This document shows positions 1 to 10,504 of a stretch of DNA of 64,000 nucleotides, piece by piece. The position numbers were made by a program, and so were the translations under genes. This DNA comes from Icerya purchasi (lineage: Eukaryota; Arthropoda; Insecta; Hemiptera; Monophlebidae), in the NCBI GenBank assembly GCA_039619475.1, contig CM077115.1:300143756-300207755 (forward strand), written 5' to 3'. Position 1 is the stretch's first letter; the number at the start of each line of letters is the position of its first letter. The notes beneath the pieces are model-generated. The model was not told the DNA's origin and searched no databases. It was given only the letters and a program-made list of their open reading frames with translations.

Positions 1-2331
1 CACTTCTTTCTATCGGTGTGTGCCTTCCGGCGCATGATACGACCGAATAAAAGAAAATAAACTGAGCTACGAAGTGCGGTAAAAACGATAGGAAAGACTA
101 ACTCGTACGAAACGGAAAGAATGCGAGAAAATATCAATAACGATCCGAAACAAATTAGTTCAGCGAAAGAGCTACCATAAGATAAGCGATTTGAGATAAA
201 GGAGAGACTGTGTGAAACGAGAGGCATAAGCGAAAGGGAATTTAATTTGAAACTTTTGGAAAAAGAAAGAGATTGTTTCTCAGAGGAAAGCTGTTCGCTT
301 GTGGCTCGAGGATCCGAGTTAATTTTTTTGTTGATTATTAAGACAAATTTTAAAATATTCCCTATCATTAAATAATAAAATCTAGGTTTAGACAAAAAAA
401 AAAACAGCGACAAAGCTATTAATTATAAAACAGCTTGCACGGGGAATAAGTGAAACAAGTCGGACAAAAAGGTTAAATCTCCATTTCTAGTTGTGCATTT
501 TTGTCCGTAAATGACTAAATTTTTCCGCGTTTATTTCTTCATTTGAATTATTTTTCATCTTCTCGGAATCATTTTGAATGCTTTTAATAAAGGAAAAAAA
601 AAAAGGTTCCATTCTTATTACAACTCTTGCCGAATTACATTTATGGAGCGATGCGTGAGATATGCAAGAAATATACAAAACCTATCGCAGAACTAACTCA
701 ATATGGTTAGACTTCAGTTTGGCAAGCTAATGAATACAGTTGAAACAACTCTGCAACGGTAGTAAATGAAATGCAGCCTTTTAAACGAACGAGATAGATT
801 CCAGCAAGAAAACGCGATACCTGCGATGCGCCAATTGAAGTCTGGTGTTTAATTTTCGACAAATTTTTTTTTTTGATATTCGTAATAGTCGTAATAATGA
901 TGATATTTCTTATTACCGGCATCGGGCACTTGCTGAGAACAGTACCCTTCAAAAGATAAATCAAAGGGTATCGGCTATCGGCGAAAAAGTATGCTCGATA
1001 ACTACTACATACATACATATATAGAGATCTATGTGTGTACAGGTATTTTATGCAACTAGTTGTAATCAAAATATGCGATGAATTCTCGGCACACGTGTCT
1101 CAATGAATATTGTGTTTCGTACGTGGTGTAAATAGAATTCCAGCGCGTATTAAAACGACCGACGATTTGTTGAAAATCCGGTTTTTAGAATTATTGTAAG
1201 TTCGTGTGTCGGATTGTCGGATGCCAGACGATCGTATAGAATTATTAATAATGTCGTTTCTGTTACGTAATCTCTCGTTTATACTTGCAAGCCAAATGTA
1301 CATAAATTCATCTTTGACGACAACGATGACGACGACACCAATATTTCTAGAACCCCGCGGACACTCTTCTAAACATAGATCTCTGCTACATTTGAGTCCC
1401 AAATGTGACATCGTTCAAGTCGAAGTTTGATTACAGTTTCGTTAGATGTCACGAACAGCTGCAGCACAGGCAGGAGCAGAATACCAGCGAATGAAATCAT
1501 TAGAAAATTCGGCTCAGCCGCTGAGGTCTTTCGACAACTCCAGGGCTTTCCAGCAACCACGAATAATAATAGCGTGCGGTAATTATAGACAATAATACTC
1601 GGAAACTGAAATAAAATTTATAAGTCGGTACAAAGAGGAAAAGTGGGGCACAAAAACAACGGTTATATCACCGGTTCTAGTCGCGCCATATTACAACGTT
1701 TCGCAGTACGTGTGCCAGTGTGAACATCTCTACAGGCAACCTTGAAGACCGGCAGTCTAATGAGCCATGTCGTCTTGTTGGTATTTCATTTGAAAACTTT
1801 TCATTTTCATTTTTTGATATGAATTTATGCAAATTAAACGTTTACAGATAAACTCGTTACCTAATAAAATTTTAAGGTGTAAAACTGTATTTTATTAAAA
1901 CCCATTTTCTGTTGTTTCATCTTCTACGCCCCCCGGGGGTTTTTATTGTACATTTAGAATAGCGTTTTTATTATCTGTATGCGGCATGGAAACATGGTAA
2001 GAAACCGGTAAACATCGAAAGGGACCTGCAGTAAAGGGTCTCTACGCAAGAAGCTGTAAAGGTTGTTTCAAAATCAAAAATAAAAAAGTTAGTCTGCGGC
2101 AGGCTGCCGGGAAAACTACGGGGAATGCTCTTCACCTTTTTCAGTTATGCAAATAAACAAAGATGAAATAGCGCTGAAAAAATTCACGTGACTCCAAAGT
2201 ATAAAAGTACGTAAATTTTTTAGTCACTAACGGGAGAGTCAGACTAATTGCTCCGAAATGGCATATGGATTAGGTTCAGGCAGTTAGCTTACGCGTTGAC
2301 TACAGTAAATTGTATATTTATAGACTGGCTA
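1..2331. other. Non-coding AT-rich stretch
   Basis: I see no supportable gene here. Short ORFs occur on both strands in the same places, as expected by chance. A minus-strand ORF near 1369-1500 has a hydrophobic start but no other coding signal. There is a small C/G run near 1930. It is probably intronic or intergenic. Confidence 0.6.
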
Positions 2332-2353
2332 CATATATATATATATATATATA
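2332..2353. repeat. (TA)n microsatellite bordering a repeat
   Basis: Pure alternating AT. It directly abuts the ACTCGG start of the TA-flanked repeat at 2354. The same arrangement is seen at 45.72 kb and, inverted, at 21.1 kb. Confidence 0.9.
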
Positions 2354-2706
2354 ACTCGGCCATTTTGGCCTCGTAAGGGGCTGTGTCCCTTGACCCCTCT
2401 TGCTTCCATTTCTGTCTCTTTCTCTTCTATACTTTGCATAAAATTATCAAAATTTACAACGTAATTCTTACTGGCGTCAACACAAAAAATATTACATAAT
2501 CACAAAAATCCTATCCTAACATTTAACTTTCATTATATAAAATTAAGATATTGTTTCGTTACATTTTTCATTACCTATTTCGTTACATACAATTGTGACA
2601 TTTTTTAAATAACAATAACAAAAATCCTATAAAATATAACAAACGTTACATAAAATTGGGACATTTTTTCGAATAGGGTGGGGGGTAGCCTAAGAATTAC
2701 GTTGTA

Positions 2707-2711
<5 letters not shown>
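2354..2711 (+). mobile_element. TA-flanked repeat family, copy 1
   Basis: This begins ACTCGGCCATTTTGGCC, runs through a CCCTTGACCCCTCTTGC block and ends at GTTGTAATTAA before another (TA)n tract. Copy 3 (45755-46063) matches almost throughout in the same orientation. Copy 2 (20400-21107) matches the ACTCGG block and the GGGACATTTTTT segment in inverted orientation. Inside lies a perfect 17-bp inverted repeat, TTACAACGTAATTCTTA at 2454-2470 and its reverse complement at 2691-2707, so the inner 254 bp look like a MITE. No protein is encoded. The superfamily is not recognised; a non-autonomous DNA transposon is the best guess. Confidence 0.7.

Positions 2712-2760
<49 letters not shown>
2709..2760. 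repeat. (TA)n microsatellite
   Basis: About 50 bp of uninterrupted AT dinucleotides immediately after repeat copy 1. Confidence 0.95.
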
Positions 2761-2767
<7 letters not shown>

Positions 2768-2993
2768 ATTGCTGTAATAAAAGCAAAAAAAAGAAATAAA
2801 ATTACTCCCTTAATAGTGTTTTCTAGAATAAATTTTAAATAATATATTTAGTGTCCTTTGAGTTATTTCGTTGTAGCCCGTATAGAGAGATCGAGAGAGG
2901 TAAAGTGAAACACAAAAATATACTTTTTTTAAAAATTTATGATAGCAAGACATCAGCCCGTGACAATTAAATTAAAAAATATTGATTATCTAA

Positions 2994-3179
2994 ACAGGTA
3001 GGTCAGGTCAAAAATGATATACAAACGATATTTTCACGCGGTGAATTAGGAGTTGAAAAATAAATGTTTTTCATAACGATTTGATTCAAATATATCTATC
3101 GAATAACAGGTAGGTCACAAATGATGTACAAACAATATTAGTCTATAATTCACGATGAGTTATGAGTTGAAAAATAAAT
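2994..3179. repeat. Degenerate tandem duplication, 112-bp period
   Basis: Two diverged units start with ACAGGTAGGTCA (2994 and 3106) and both end with GAGTTGAAAAATAAAT. They share an AAATGAT-TACAAAC-ATATT core. Nothing is coded. Confidence 0.6.
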
Positions 3180-3184
3180 TCGGA

Positions 3185-4759
3185 TAAAGGCTAATAATGA
3201 ATAATTAAAGTAAATAAATGAACTTAAAAGGAAAATAACATAAAAATTCCGTGTCTCTTGCGACAATTCAATAAACATAAGGGAAAACAAAAAAAGGTAA
3301 CAAAAGAACTTTATAATTCAAACGCATTCCGGGGTCTATTGCTGTCTCTGCACTCTATATAATTTTTAAATGTGTTCAAATTCCACTGATGCGAGAACTT
3401 GAAGGAATAATCTCGCGCCTCCGAATTATTATTTTTATTAAGTCGATAGTATTCCCTTTTTTTTTTCCCCACGAGAAATATCTAATGGCGCGACACGTTA
3501 AAACGACTCTGTTGCGTGCCGTTACGGGATAAATAACGCCGAGTGTTAGCTACCATAGTAATTGTTTTATTTAAATTTTTTCTGTGGCAAACATCTCATT
3601 CAAATTTTTTACGTTTAATTTCTATTTACCGCACGATTTGCCTTCGGATCTAAAAGAATTATTTTCCAGCGAGAGCAAATACGTTGCATATAAAGTTGGT
3701 TCGGTAAGCTCCTAAAGTTATTCGTATTTCTGTGTGATGAATTGTATCCAGTTTTTGCCAGAGAGCGATTACAACGCTGAACCAAACAATATACAGCCAA
3801 AAGGTTCTTCCCGGATATTTTCCCGAATCCACTATTCCGAAAGACAATATCTCGAACAAAAATATCACGAATATGGTTTTATTTGAAATATTTCGCGACG
3901 TTACGGAACAACGGTCGTAATTTCAGGCGTTTTTTAAAAGGAAGCAAAAAAAGAGATTCTATTTTCTTAAGATATCTTGATAACATACGTATTTCCCCAA
4001 TATTTTCGTTACATATTCTAGTTACCATCTGTGACAATTATTTTTTCTCAATACCTTCTGTAATACCATCACCCGCTACCATTACAGAAATTACATATGG
4101 GGTGCAACTTAACCAATTTATATATGTAAGGAGTTTTTTTTTTGTTTTTTTTATATATATATATTTTAAAAAAATATAAAAAACCCATTTTTTAACGAAA
4201 TTTACAAAATCGATTTATTTTATTTTATATTTATCAATAATAATGAAATTCGATGTTTCACATCTGCCAGTGCGAATGGCTGTCATTTTTTGGACAAACA
4301 TTTATCTACACGGATGTTATTACATTGTAACAATTACATTGCGATGATTTCTTAACTGAAACCTCTCAGAATATCGATGGTTCAATCGAGCAACATACTT
4401 TTATACAAAAACATGATGGTTAAATTAAACATTTATAATACGTTGCTTAATTGCAAAAAATTCGTCGTTCGAAATCGCTGAAAGGAAATGTATGTATTTA
4501 GTGAGAACAAATTTGTCTGACCTAAACATTAAATCGAACAAACTAATTACACCAAAACCGATCGTTTATTTCGAAGTATGAAAATTAAAACTGAAATATT
4601 TGTCATTGACGCGTCGCGATGCTTCAGGCACCAAGCGATGTTAAATTCTTAAACTGATGGCGACTTTTTTTACAAACTGTACCATCATTTTTAGTGTAGT
4701 TTTATAGGTGAGTTTGTTGGCAATTACTCTGCTTCTTTCTCGTAGTATCAATGTCGGAC
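3185..4759. other. Non-coding AT-rich stretch
   Basis: No supportable gene. It contains poly-T and a short TA/TTTTA-rich zone around 4135-4180. ORFs under 100 codons are present but unconvincing. Confidence 0.55.
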
Positions 4760-4805
4760 ATTGTTTTAGGTGAAGATCCCCCTAGTAGACGAGTACAAAA
4801 AAAAA
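4760..4805 (+). mobile_element. Non-LTR retrotransposon, 3' end only
   Basis: The segment ATTGTTTTAGGTGAAGATCC, then CCCTAGTAGACGAG and a poly-A run, matches the 3' terminus of the family copies at 28.2 kb and 21.7 kb. Those read TTGTTTCTGGGTAAAGATCC or similar, then GACGAGCCC and an A-rich tail. Only the last ~45 bp can be aligned by eye, so this is an extremely short 5'-truncated copy or the visible end of a decayed one. Confidence 0.6.
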
Positions 4806-4954
4806 GTGACTAATCGCGGCGGACAGATATCGCGCTATATTACATCTCTTCTTATGTGGCGTGAAATATTTGAACCGATTATTTCGAATCATGCTGGAAC
4901 ACATTGAATGCGAGTATTTGTGAAAACCAACCGACTTTTTATATTATATTATAT

Positions 4955-5002
<48 letters not shown>

Positions 5003-5667
5003 TATATGTGTATATGTCCATCATAACACATACACACATTCATATACTTCAGCTACCTTTTGTTTTCTTGATAAATTCCTTCCCAGCAATAAGGTCAAAA
5101 TGTAAACAGTCTACGCGCCTAATTCTCGAACATGCCCTGCATATTGTAGTTATCTTTGCTTCGAAACTGATCCCGCTCAAAATAACCTACGCAGAGATAT
5201 TTCATCGATAATATCGTAAGCGAATATTTTATAAAATTAAGTTGGCTTAGAAATATTGTCAGAATTATTTCAGAAGCTACTTCGCAAAATTATTTATTAC
5301 GAAATTTTACATTTATCAGTTTTGATTACGTTGTGACCCGTCGTACACTGCGAAAAGTTAATTACACCTTATCAGTTGCGGATACCATACCAGCAGCTTT
5401 CGATTATGTCAAAGTATTTGGGAAGGAACGAATATTTGCAGCCCCGTTTTTCTAGATATTTAGGAAAAATGCACGATGACTACAGAAAGGTCCTCCAGTA
5501 AAATCAAACAAGCCCAACCGCGCACTAAAATACCTTATTTAAAAAATAATCTATAGGCTTTTTAAGGTTTAAAGACGACCTACGTTATTTTTAAAATCAA
5601 ACTCAAGCTTAGTTCCTAGTTTGGTTCTATACGCTTACATAGGAGGAAGAAAAAGTTTTTGACTTAC
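4806..5667. other. Non-coding stretch with ATATT/TA tract
   Basis: An (ATATT)n then (AT)n tract lies at 4941-5007. Nothing else is recognised. Confidence 0.55.
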
Positions 5668-5789
5668 ATAAGTGGGACCGCAGTTCTGTTACTCCTGAAA
5701 TGATGCAAAAACGGAATTTCATCAAACCAAATCCACCTTTTCAATAATAAATAACCGTGGACAATTAAGTCTTCACGGACACTTCTGAA
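5668..5789 (-). other. Candidate internal exon (unknown)
   Basis: On the minus strand a good acceptor (GGTTTTTCCAG) precedes 122 nt that stay open in one frame. A donor-like GTAAGTC follows at 5667-5661. The frame reads FRSVREDLIVHGYLLLKR and continues to NRTAVPL. A second AG at TTGCATCATTTCAG inside the segment would give a much shorter exon. I do not recognise the protein. In AT-rich insect introns such exon-like windows also arise by chance, and no partner exon can be phased to it here. Confidence 0.18.
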
Positions 5790-7802
5790 CTGGAAAAACC
5801 GCATGAAAACATTACATAAAGAACCATAAGCGTTAAATAAATAGTTTACGCAGTTTTTTTTGTTTTTTTTTTTTTTTTTTTCTAATGCAAACACATACAA
5901 GAGATTTATTCGTCTTCTTTCTGTACGCGTTTTTAATAATAAAAAAAAAAAAATCAGCTATTCGATATTTTACTTTTTTCGGATACAACGAACGGATGAA
6001 CCGAAATTTGGCCAATTAATGTTTTACTACATACAAAACTTTATGGAGATCAAAAAGAGATTAGCGTAATAATTTTAATTTGAAAATATGAAAATGTTTA
6101 CGTACTGGAATTGGAAAAAACTGAATAAAGGCCTACGCTCGAAGTAACTTAACATTTAAAAATATACCACTCCTCCGTATAAAACGCTGGCATTTAATCA
6201 GCTAATAAACTGCAGACACATACAAAATCTCGATAAAAGATTTCGGAAAGACTCAATAAAGAAAGAGATGCCCCCCCACAGGGTCAAGTTGTTAATTACG
6301 CAGATGGGAAAACGACAAGGTGAATTCTATCAAAGACTGCAAGAGCGAAAATACGACGACGAGTCTTTTAGATAATTTATCCGCTCGATCTAATTCACTG
6401 AATTGTTATGCTTAGTTGAAATTTAAGTTAAAAATCGGAGTGACATCTCTGAAGTTGCCTTTCGGCGATCAAGCCAACACAGTTACGAACCCGCTGAGAA
6501 AACACACTGCTAAAGTTCCCCGAACATTTTAATCGTTCAAGCAGCGTACTGTTAAAAAAAAAAAAAATTGTGATTTAAAAAAAAAAAAGAGGGGTATTTA
6601 ATGAAAACAATAAAATCTTTTACAACAACGCTTTCCGGGTGGCTCCATAAAAGGAAAACAAAGGAAAAGATCTATTACGAATCTGCGGATTTAAAAAAGT
6701 TACGTCGGACCCCCTAACCCACACAAAAAAAAAAGATTAAATATTAAATAAAGAATTTTTTCGTCATAAAAAGCACCCTTAATCTAAAAATACTGGACAG
6801 TTTTGGGATTATTAAAATTCAACCATTGACGCAGTTAAGGCCGATGATTAGGCAGTTTTTTACTCGCGTTACTGCTTCATTTCCTCAGATGATTCATCTG
6901 ATTCTCTGGCGAGTGTTTTAGTTCAGCCAGCAACGGAACTCGACTCAATCAAGTTCGGTAGTTGAATACTAGGAGGGCTACCTTATACTTATTTCAGAAA
7001 CGTACACATGTCGAAAGGGGAGGAGTAATCACACCCGTGGAGCGGTTTAACACCGAACAAAGCCAACGATGACTACATACCGAAACGAATTCACGAAGCA
7101 AATTTTCGGTATTGCGTACACAAAGATGCCCGCTAATTCCGACCTCTTTGGATATGCAATATCGCGCAGAAGTCTAAAGGCTGGCGATAATACAAAAAAA
7201 GGATGATTCGCATCGTACACCGTTATGAAGATTATAAAGATACACATCCTGACTAGTCTGTAAGGAAGACAAAAACTAACCAACAGCGAAGCCCCTGCTC
7301 CGGGACGAAAAAAACGAAGTTCGTAAGATACTTGGAACGTATGAATAAAATTTATAATCGCGCAGTAGGGAAGATACCATGTTTTTTTCGGATCTCTTGT
7401 TTTCGATATTATTTCGACGGTTTAGTGTTTTTTAACCTGAAATAATTCGGAAGGGGTTCCTATTTTCAATTAAACGCTTACTGTGAATCGTGAAAAGTTC
7501 ATAATCCCAGACTACTAAGGCGAACTTAAAAAGGAATAATTAAAAAAAAAAAAAAAAAGAAGGTCTAATATTATTCGTAAGACTTTCTAAATATTTTCGG
7601 CGAAAAAAAATACATTCGAAAGTGATCAACCGCTTTACACGTTTCTGTATTAGTCAATATTTAGCAATTTTCATCGGGTTCATTAATAAACATAAATATC
7701 TATCCGCAACGTGTCATCAAATAGAATATTTTTGTGCAGTAGTTGGTAGTATATTTTAGAACAGATCTCGAACAAGAAAGTGTAACTGTTTTTTTTTATA
7801 CA

Positions 7803-7833
<31 letters not shown>

Positions 7834-8183
7834 TTATTTATATATTTTTGAACGCGTCTTTCAAAGTCAAACGTCAAATCTGATTTGCAGCAGTCACGTC
7901 GGAGGGAATCAATTAGTTTCCCATTATTTTTACAGAGGCGGAGATATATTTTTCAGGGACCTAATATCCTTGCCGGGTTTTCCTCCTTATAATATTCAGT
8001 ATTTACACCTTGCTGCGAGGACCAGACTTTTTTGTGGTTGCCTTATTCAGAATCATAGTCGATTGTAACGTTGTAGTTCGGTTGTTTAGAGTTATTTCTT
8101 TTATTTCATGTATTTATTCATTTTTATTTTACAGTAAGTAATTTTTACACCAATATAAAACAATTATTTAATTTTTATTACAA
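5790..8183. other. Non-coding AT-rich stretch
   Basis: Contains long T/A runs (about 5856-5881, 5941-5953, 6554-6590, 7541-7558) and a (TA)n tract at 7802-7840. No gene or known element is recognised. Confidence 0.55.
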
Positions 8184-8217
8184 ACCCGACGCGTTTCGAC
8201 GACAAAGCTATCACGGG
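8184..8217. repeat. Possible Penelope-like element 3' fragment
   Basis: CCCGACGCGTTTCGACGACA followed by AAGCTATCACGGGAG resembles the CGACATGTTTCGGTGTCATA block of the hairpin at 53.25 kb. Motifs of this shape are, from memory, common near the ends of Penelope-like retroelements. No ORF is attached. Confidence 0.3.
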
Positions 8218-8219
8218 AG

Positions 8220-8340
8220 TTTTTTATTTTATTTTTTATTTCATTTTATTTATTTATTTCATTTTATTTATTTATTTCATTTTATTTATTTATTTCATTT
8301 TATTTATTTATTTCATTTTATTTATTTATTTATTTATTTT
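8220..8340. repeat. 18-bp tandem repeat (minisatellite)
   Basis: About five head-to-tail copies of CATTTTATTTATTTATTT, flanked by plain TTTA repeats. Confidence 0.85.
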
Positions 8341-8436
8341 GTCTTTTTATTTTATTTCATATGTTTGAAATAAGAAGGTTGATTTCAGTTTAGAGTTCAT
8401 TTAAAATGGCCTTGTGGTTTAAATTCCGGACCAAAA

Positions 8437-8565
8437 GAAAAAAAACAAAACAACTAAGGACATTAATCCTGAGTAAGAGAAATTTTTAGAAATTTCAATG
8501 TGCGGCAGAGGGATATTCTACCCGAACAAAACACAATTATGACTAATCAACTACGCCACGGTATC
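8437..8565 (-). mobile_element. tRNA-derived SINE-like unit B (decayed)
   Basis: On the minus strand, GGCGTAGTTGATTAGTCA occupies the box A position and GGGTAGAATATCCCT the box B position. ACATTGAAATTTC and GGATTAATGT then follow, with T/A-rich sequence behind. The same order and spacing are seen in unit A (8644-8806), which has TACGCATTGAAACAT and CGGATTAATGT. It lies about 235 bp from unit A in the same orientation. Box B is degenerate, so it is old. Confidence 0.5.
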
Positions 8566-8643
8566 TGGCTGAGAAAGTAATTCATTCTTGAAAATGCCCG
8601 GGTCATTTTAAGTTTTTTATTAACGAAAAATTCGCAACTAATC

Positions 8644-8806
8644 TTTTTTTTCCTTTTTTTCTCTCTTTTGACTCGTCTGTTTCGTGTACATTAATCCGGC
8701 GCAAATGATGATACTTTCTGATATGTTTCAATGCGTAGCAGCGGGATTTGAACCGCGTTCCACTCGAACGGGAAAACGTTGATTAACCAAACTACTCTGC
8801 TGATGA
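8644..8806 (-). mobile_element. tRNA-derived SINE-like unit A
   Basis: The minus strand reads CAGCAGAGTAGTTTGGTTAA, a box A-like segment, and about 30 nt later GGTTCAAATCC (8744-8754), a near-consensus RNA polymerase III box B. A non-tRNA body follows with CATTGAAACATATC and GGATTAATGT, ending in an A/G-rich tail (8644-8665). The T stem is imperfect because one G of a GCGGG arm appears lost. There is no acceptor-stem partner, so a functional tRNA is excluded. Box A, box B, a body shared with unit B and an A-rich end fit a short SINE. Confidence 0.55.
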
Positions 8807-9311
8807 TGTGTTAATTAAACTTTTTTCCGTCACCCGTTTTTTTTTTGATATATGTATTCTGCTTACCTTCGATGACGCCGATTAACGATTAGAAAGTATG
8901 TTTTACCGCGTAGAAAAGATAATACATTTTGACTTTTAAAACCGCATTGATTAAATATAATCTTAATTACGACATCGAAAAAATTCACCAAAATAATACA
9001 TAATTACAACGATAAAATTCCATGAAAAATCAAAAGTCACAATTAAAATAATAAAATCGATATAAAAATTAATGAAAAACATAAATTAAAATTACCATAA
9101 ATATCTTTTAAAAATGTTGACCTCTCGGTTTTTGTTTGCCGAAAAAGTAAAAATTGGATGTCCGGCATCGATAAACAGTCATTCCAATAAACAGCAGTCG
9201 CTAAAGATATCTCATGTTCCGGTTGTTCTTAATTTTCTATGTTCTTTCCAAATTGTACTATAAGGAGGCGGCCGTAGTGTAAAAATGTATAGCGGATCGT
9301 TCGAGTATATT
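8807..9311. other. Non-coding AT-rich stretch
   Basis: No gene or repeat recognised. Confidence 0.55.
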
Positions 9312-9588
9312 TTATTCTTGCCAGGTGCCTAAAACGAGCAAGCTCGCTGTTTTACTGGCTTGTTGTTGGCGAAGGTGTCGTCGATTAAGGTGTAGTTGTT
9401 GTTCGACTTTACCCGAAATCAGCACACCTTTCACGGCACGAAGATTAACGTAATAAATGAATGTTTCGTCGCGTCCCACGCGCGACAACTTGCGTTCAGT
9501 TCGAGCTATATAATGAGGCACAGCATTCACCCCGATTAAGCTCTCTTCCGTCGACGTAATCCATGATGAATGCAACAATGCGTTGCCT
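9312..9588 (-). CDS. Candidate terminal coding exon, unknown protein
   Basis: The minus-strand frame is open for about 90 codons and ends in TAA at 9314-9312, where the stop overlaps a possible AATAAA polyadenylation signal (9316-9311). Base composition and codon choice (GTG, CTG, GAA, CGC) look more gene-like than the flanks. There is no in-frame ATG at its beginning, only TTG. A T-rich tract followed by AACGAATTTCGAAG could be a 3' splice site, which would make this a last exon. It includes VGRDETFIYYVNLRAVKGVL and a Q/R-rich C-terminus (RRHLRQQQASK). I do not recognise the family and see no signal peptide, membrane segment or catalytic motif. It could be a chance ORF. Confidence 0.3.
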
Positions 9589-9599
9589 TCGAAATTCGT

Positions 9600-10504
9600 T
9601 ATAAAAAAAACAACAACAAAAACATTAATATTTGGTAGAACGATTTTACCGTGATTCCCCCCCCCCCCATTGATATTACTATCATTACTAATTACTTTCG
9701 GGAAATAGATTAAGTCGGGGAATTTACGGAATCGTACTATCTCTCGTCATAGAAGTTGCCCCTGACTTGTTTTTGACTTTTTTTTTTCAAATTTGTCAAC
9801 ATAATATTAACGTAATAAATAATAATTCTAAAAACGAGTTACGCGTCATTCGTAGGTCATATTATTTTTAAAAATATACTCCAAAAAAGGAAATGCGAAG
9901 AACGCGAATCCCGACGAAAAAAACGAATCTCAAATTTTAAATTAAAATTAATTACGGTTTTTTTTTGTTCATCTTAGATTCAGGAATCATTAGGAGCGTA
10001 TTGTTTACATTTTTTTTATATTCTTGCGTCTGAAGAACTCTGATCGGGAACGAAAAAGTTTACTTTTTTTTTTTTTTCAGACGTTTTTAGGATTCACTGA
10101 AATTTATAAGTTTTCGCAAAATCAGATTCAGTTTTCTGAATATTTTGGAAAACTTCATTAAGGAGACAATGTTTAATGTACTGTCCTGACTTATGTCGAG
10201 ACAATGGTAAAATATTTTCTGGACCTGATGTTTTTTTCCGCTTTTCGAAAGATGAACTTTATCATCTGAGTCCATGCAACATCACGAGTAGCTGTTACAG
10301 TAAAAGTTTCCAATAGCTGAATACCCCGTATGTTTTTGATAAGATGGTCAGTTCAGTATTAAAAGTAAGGGGCCTCTTTTTATTTGCTCTCTTGTACGAC
10401 GTTATCAAAAAAAACAAAAAAAAAACTGAATAGTAAATACAATAAAAATTTTTCCGTCAACGATGTCGAGAAGGTAAATTTGTTTTTTTTTCTTTTTTTC
10501 TGAA
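9600..10504. other. Non-coding AT-rich stretch
   Basis: Contains a C run near 9658-9668 and several T runs. Nothing recognised. Confidence 0.55.

Noticed and set aside
1369..1500. Minus-strand ORF starting MISFAGILLLPVLQLFVTSN, resembling a signal peptide
   Set aside because: Only ~43 codons after the Met, with no cysteine pattern, no splice donor in a sensible position, and overlapping ORFs on the opposite strand.
8220..8340. Regular direct repeats suggestive of a CRISPR array
   Set aside because: The 18-bp units are contiguous with no unique spacers and are pure A/T plus one C, in a eukaryotic context: a minisatellite.
8735..8806. Possible tRNA gene on the minus strand
   Set aside because: Box A and box B are present, but the T stem is broken, no acceptor stem pairs, and the body continues into sequence shared with a second unit, so a SINE is the better reading.
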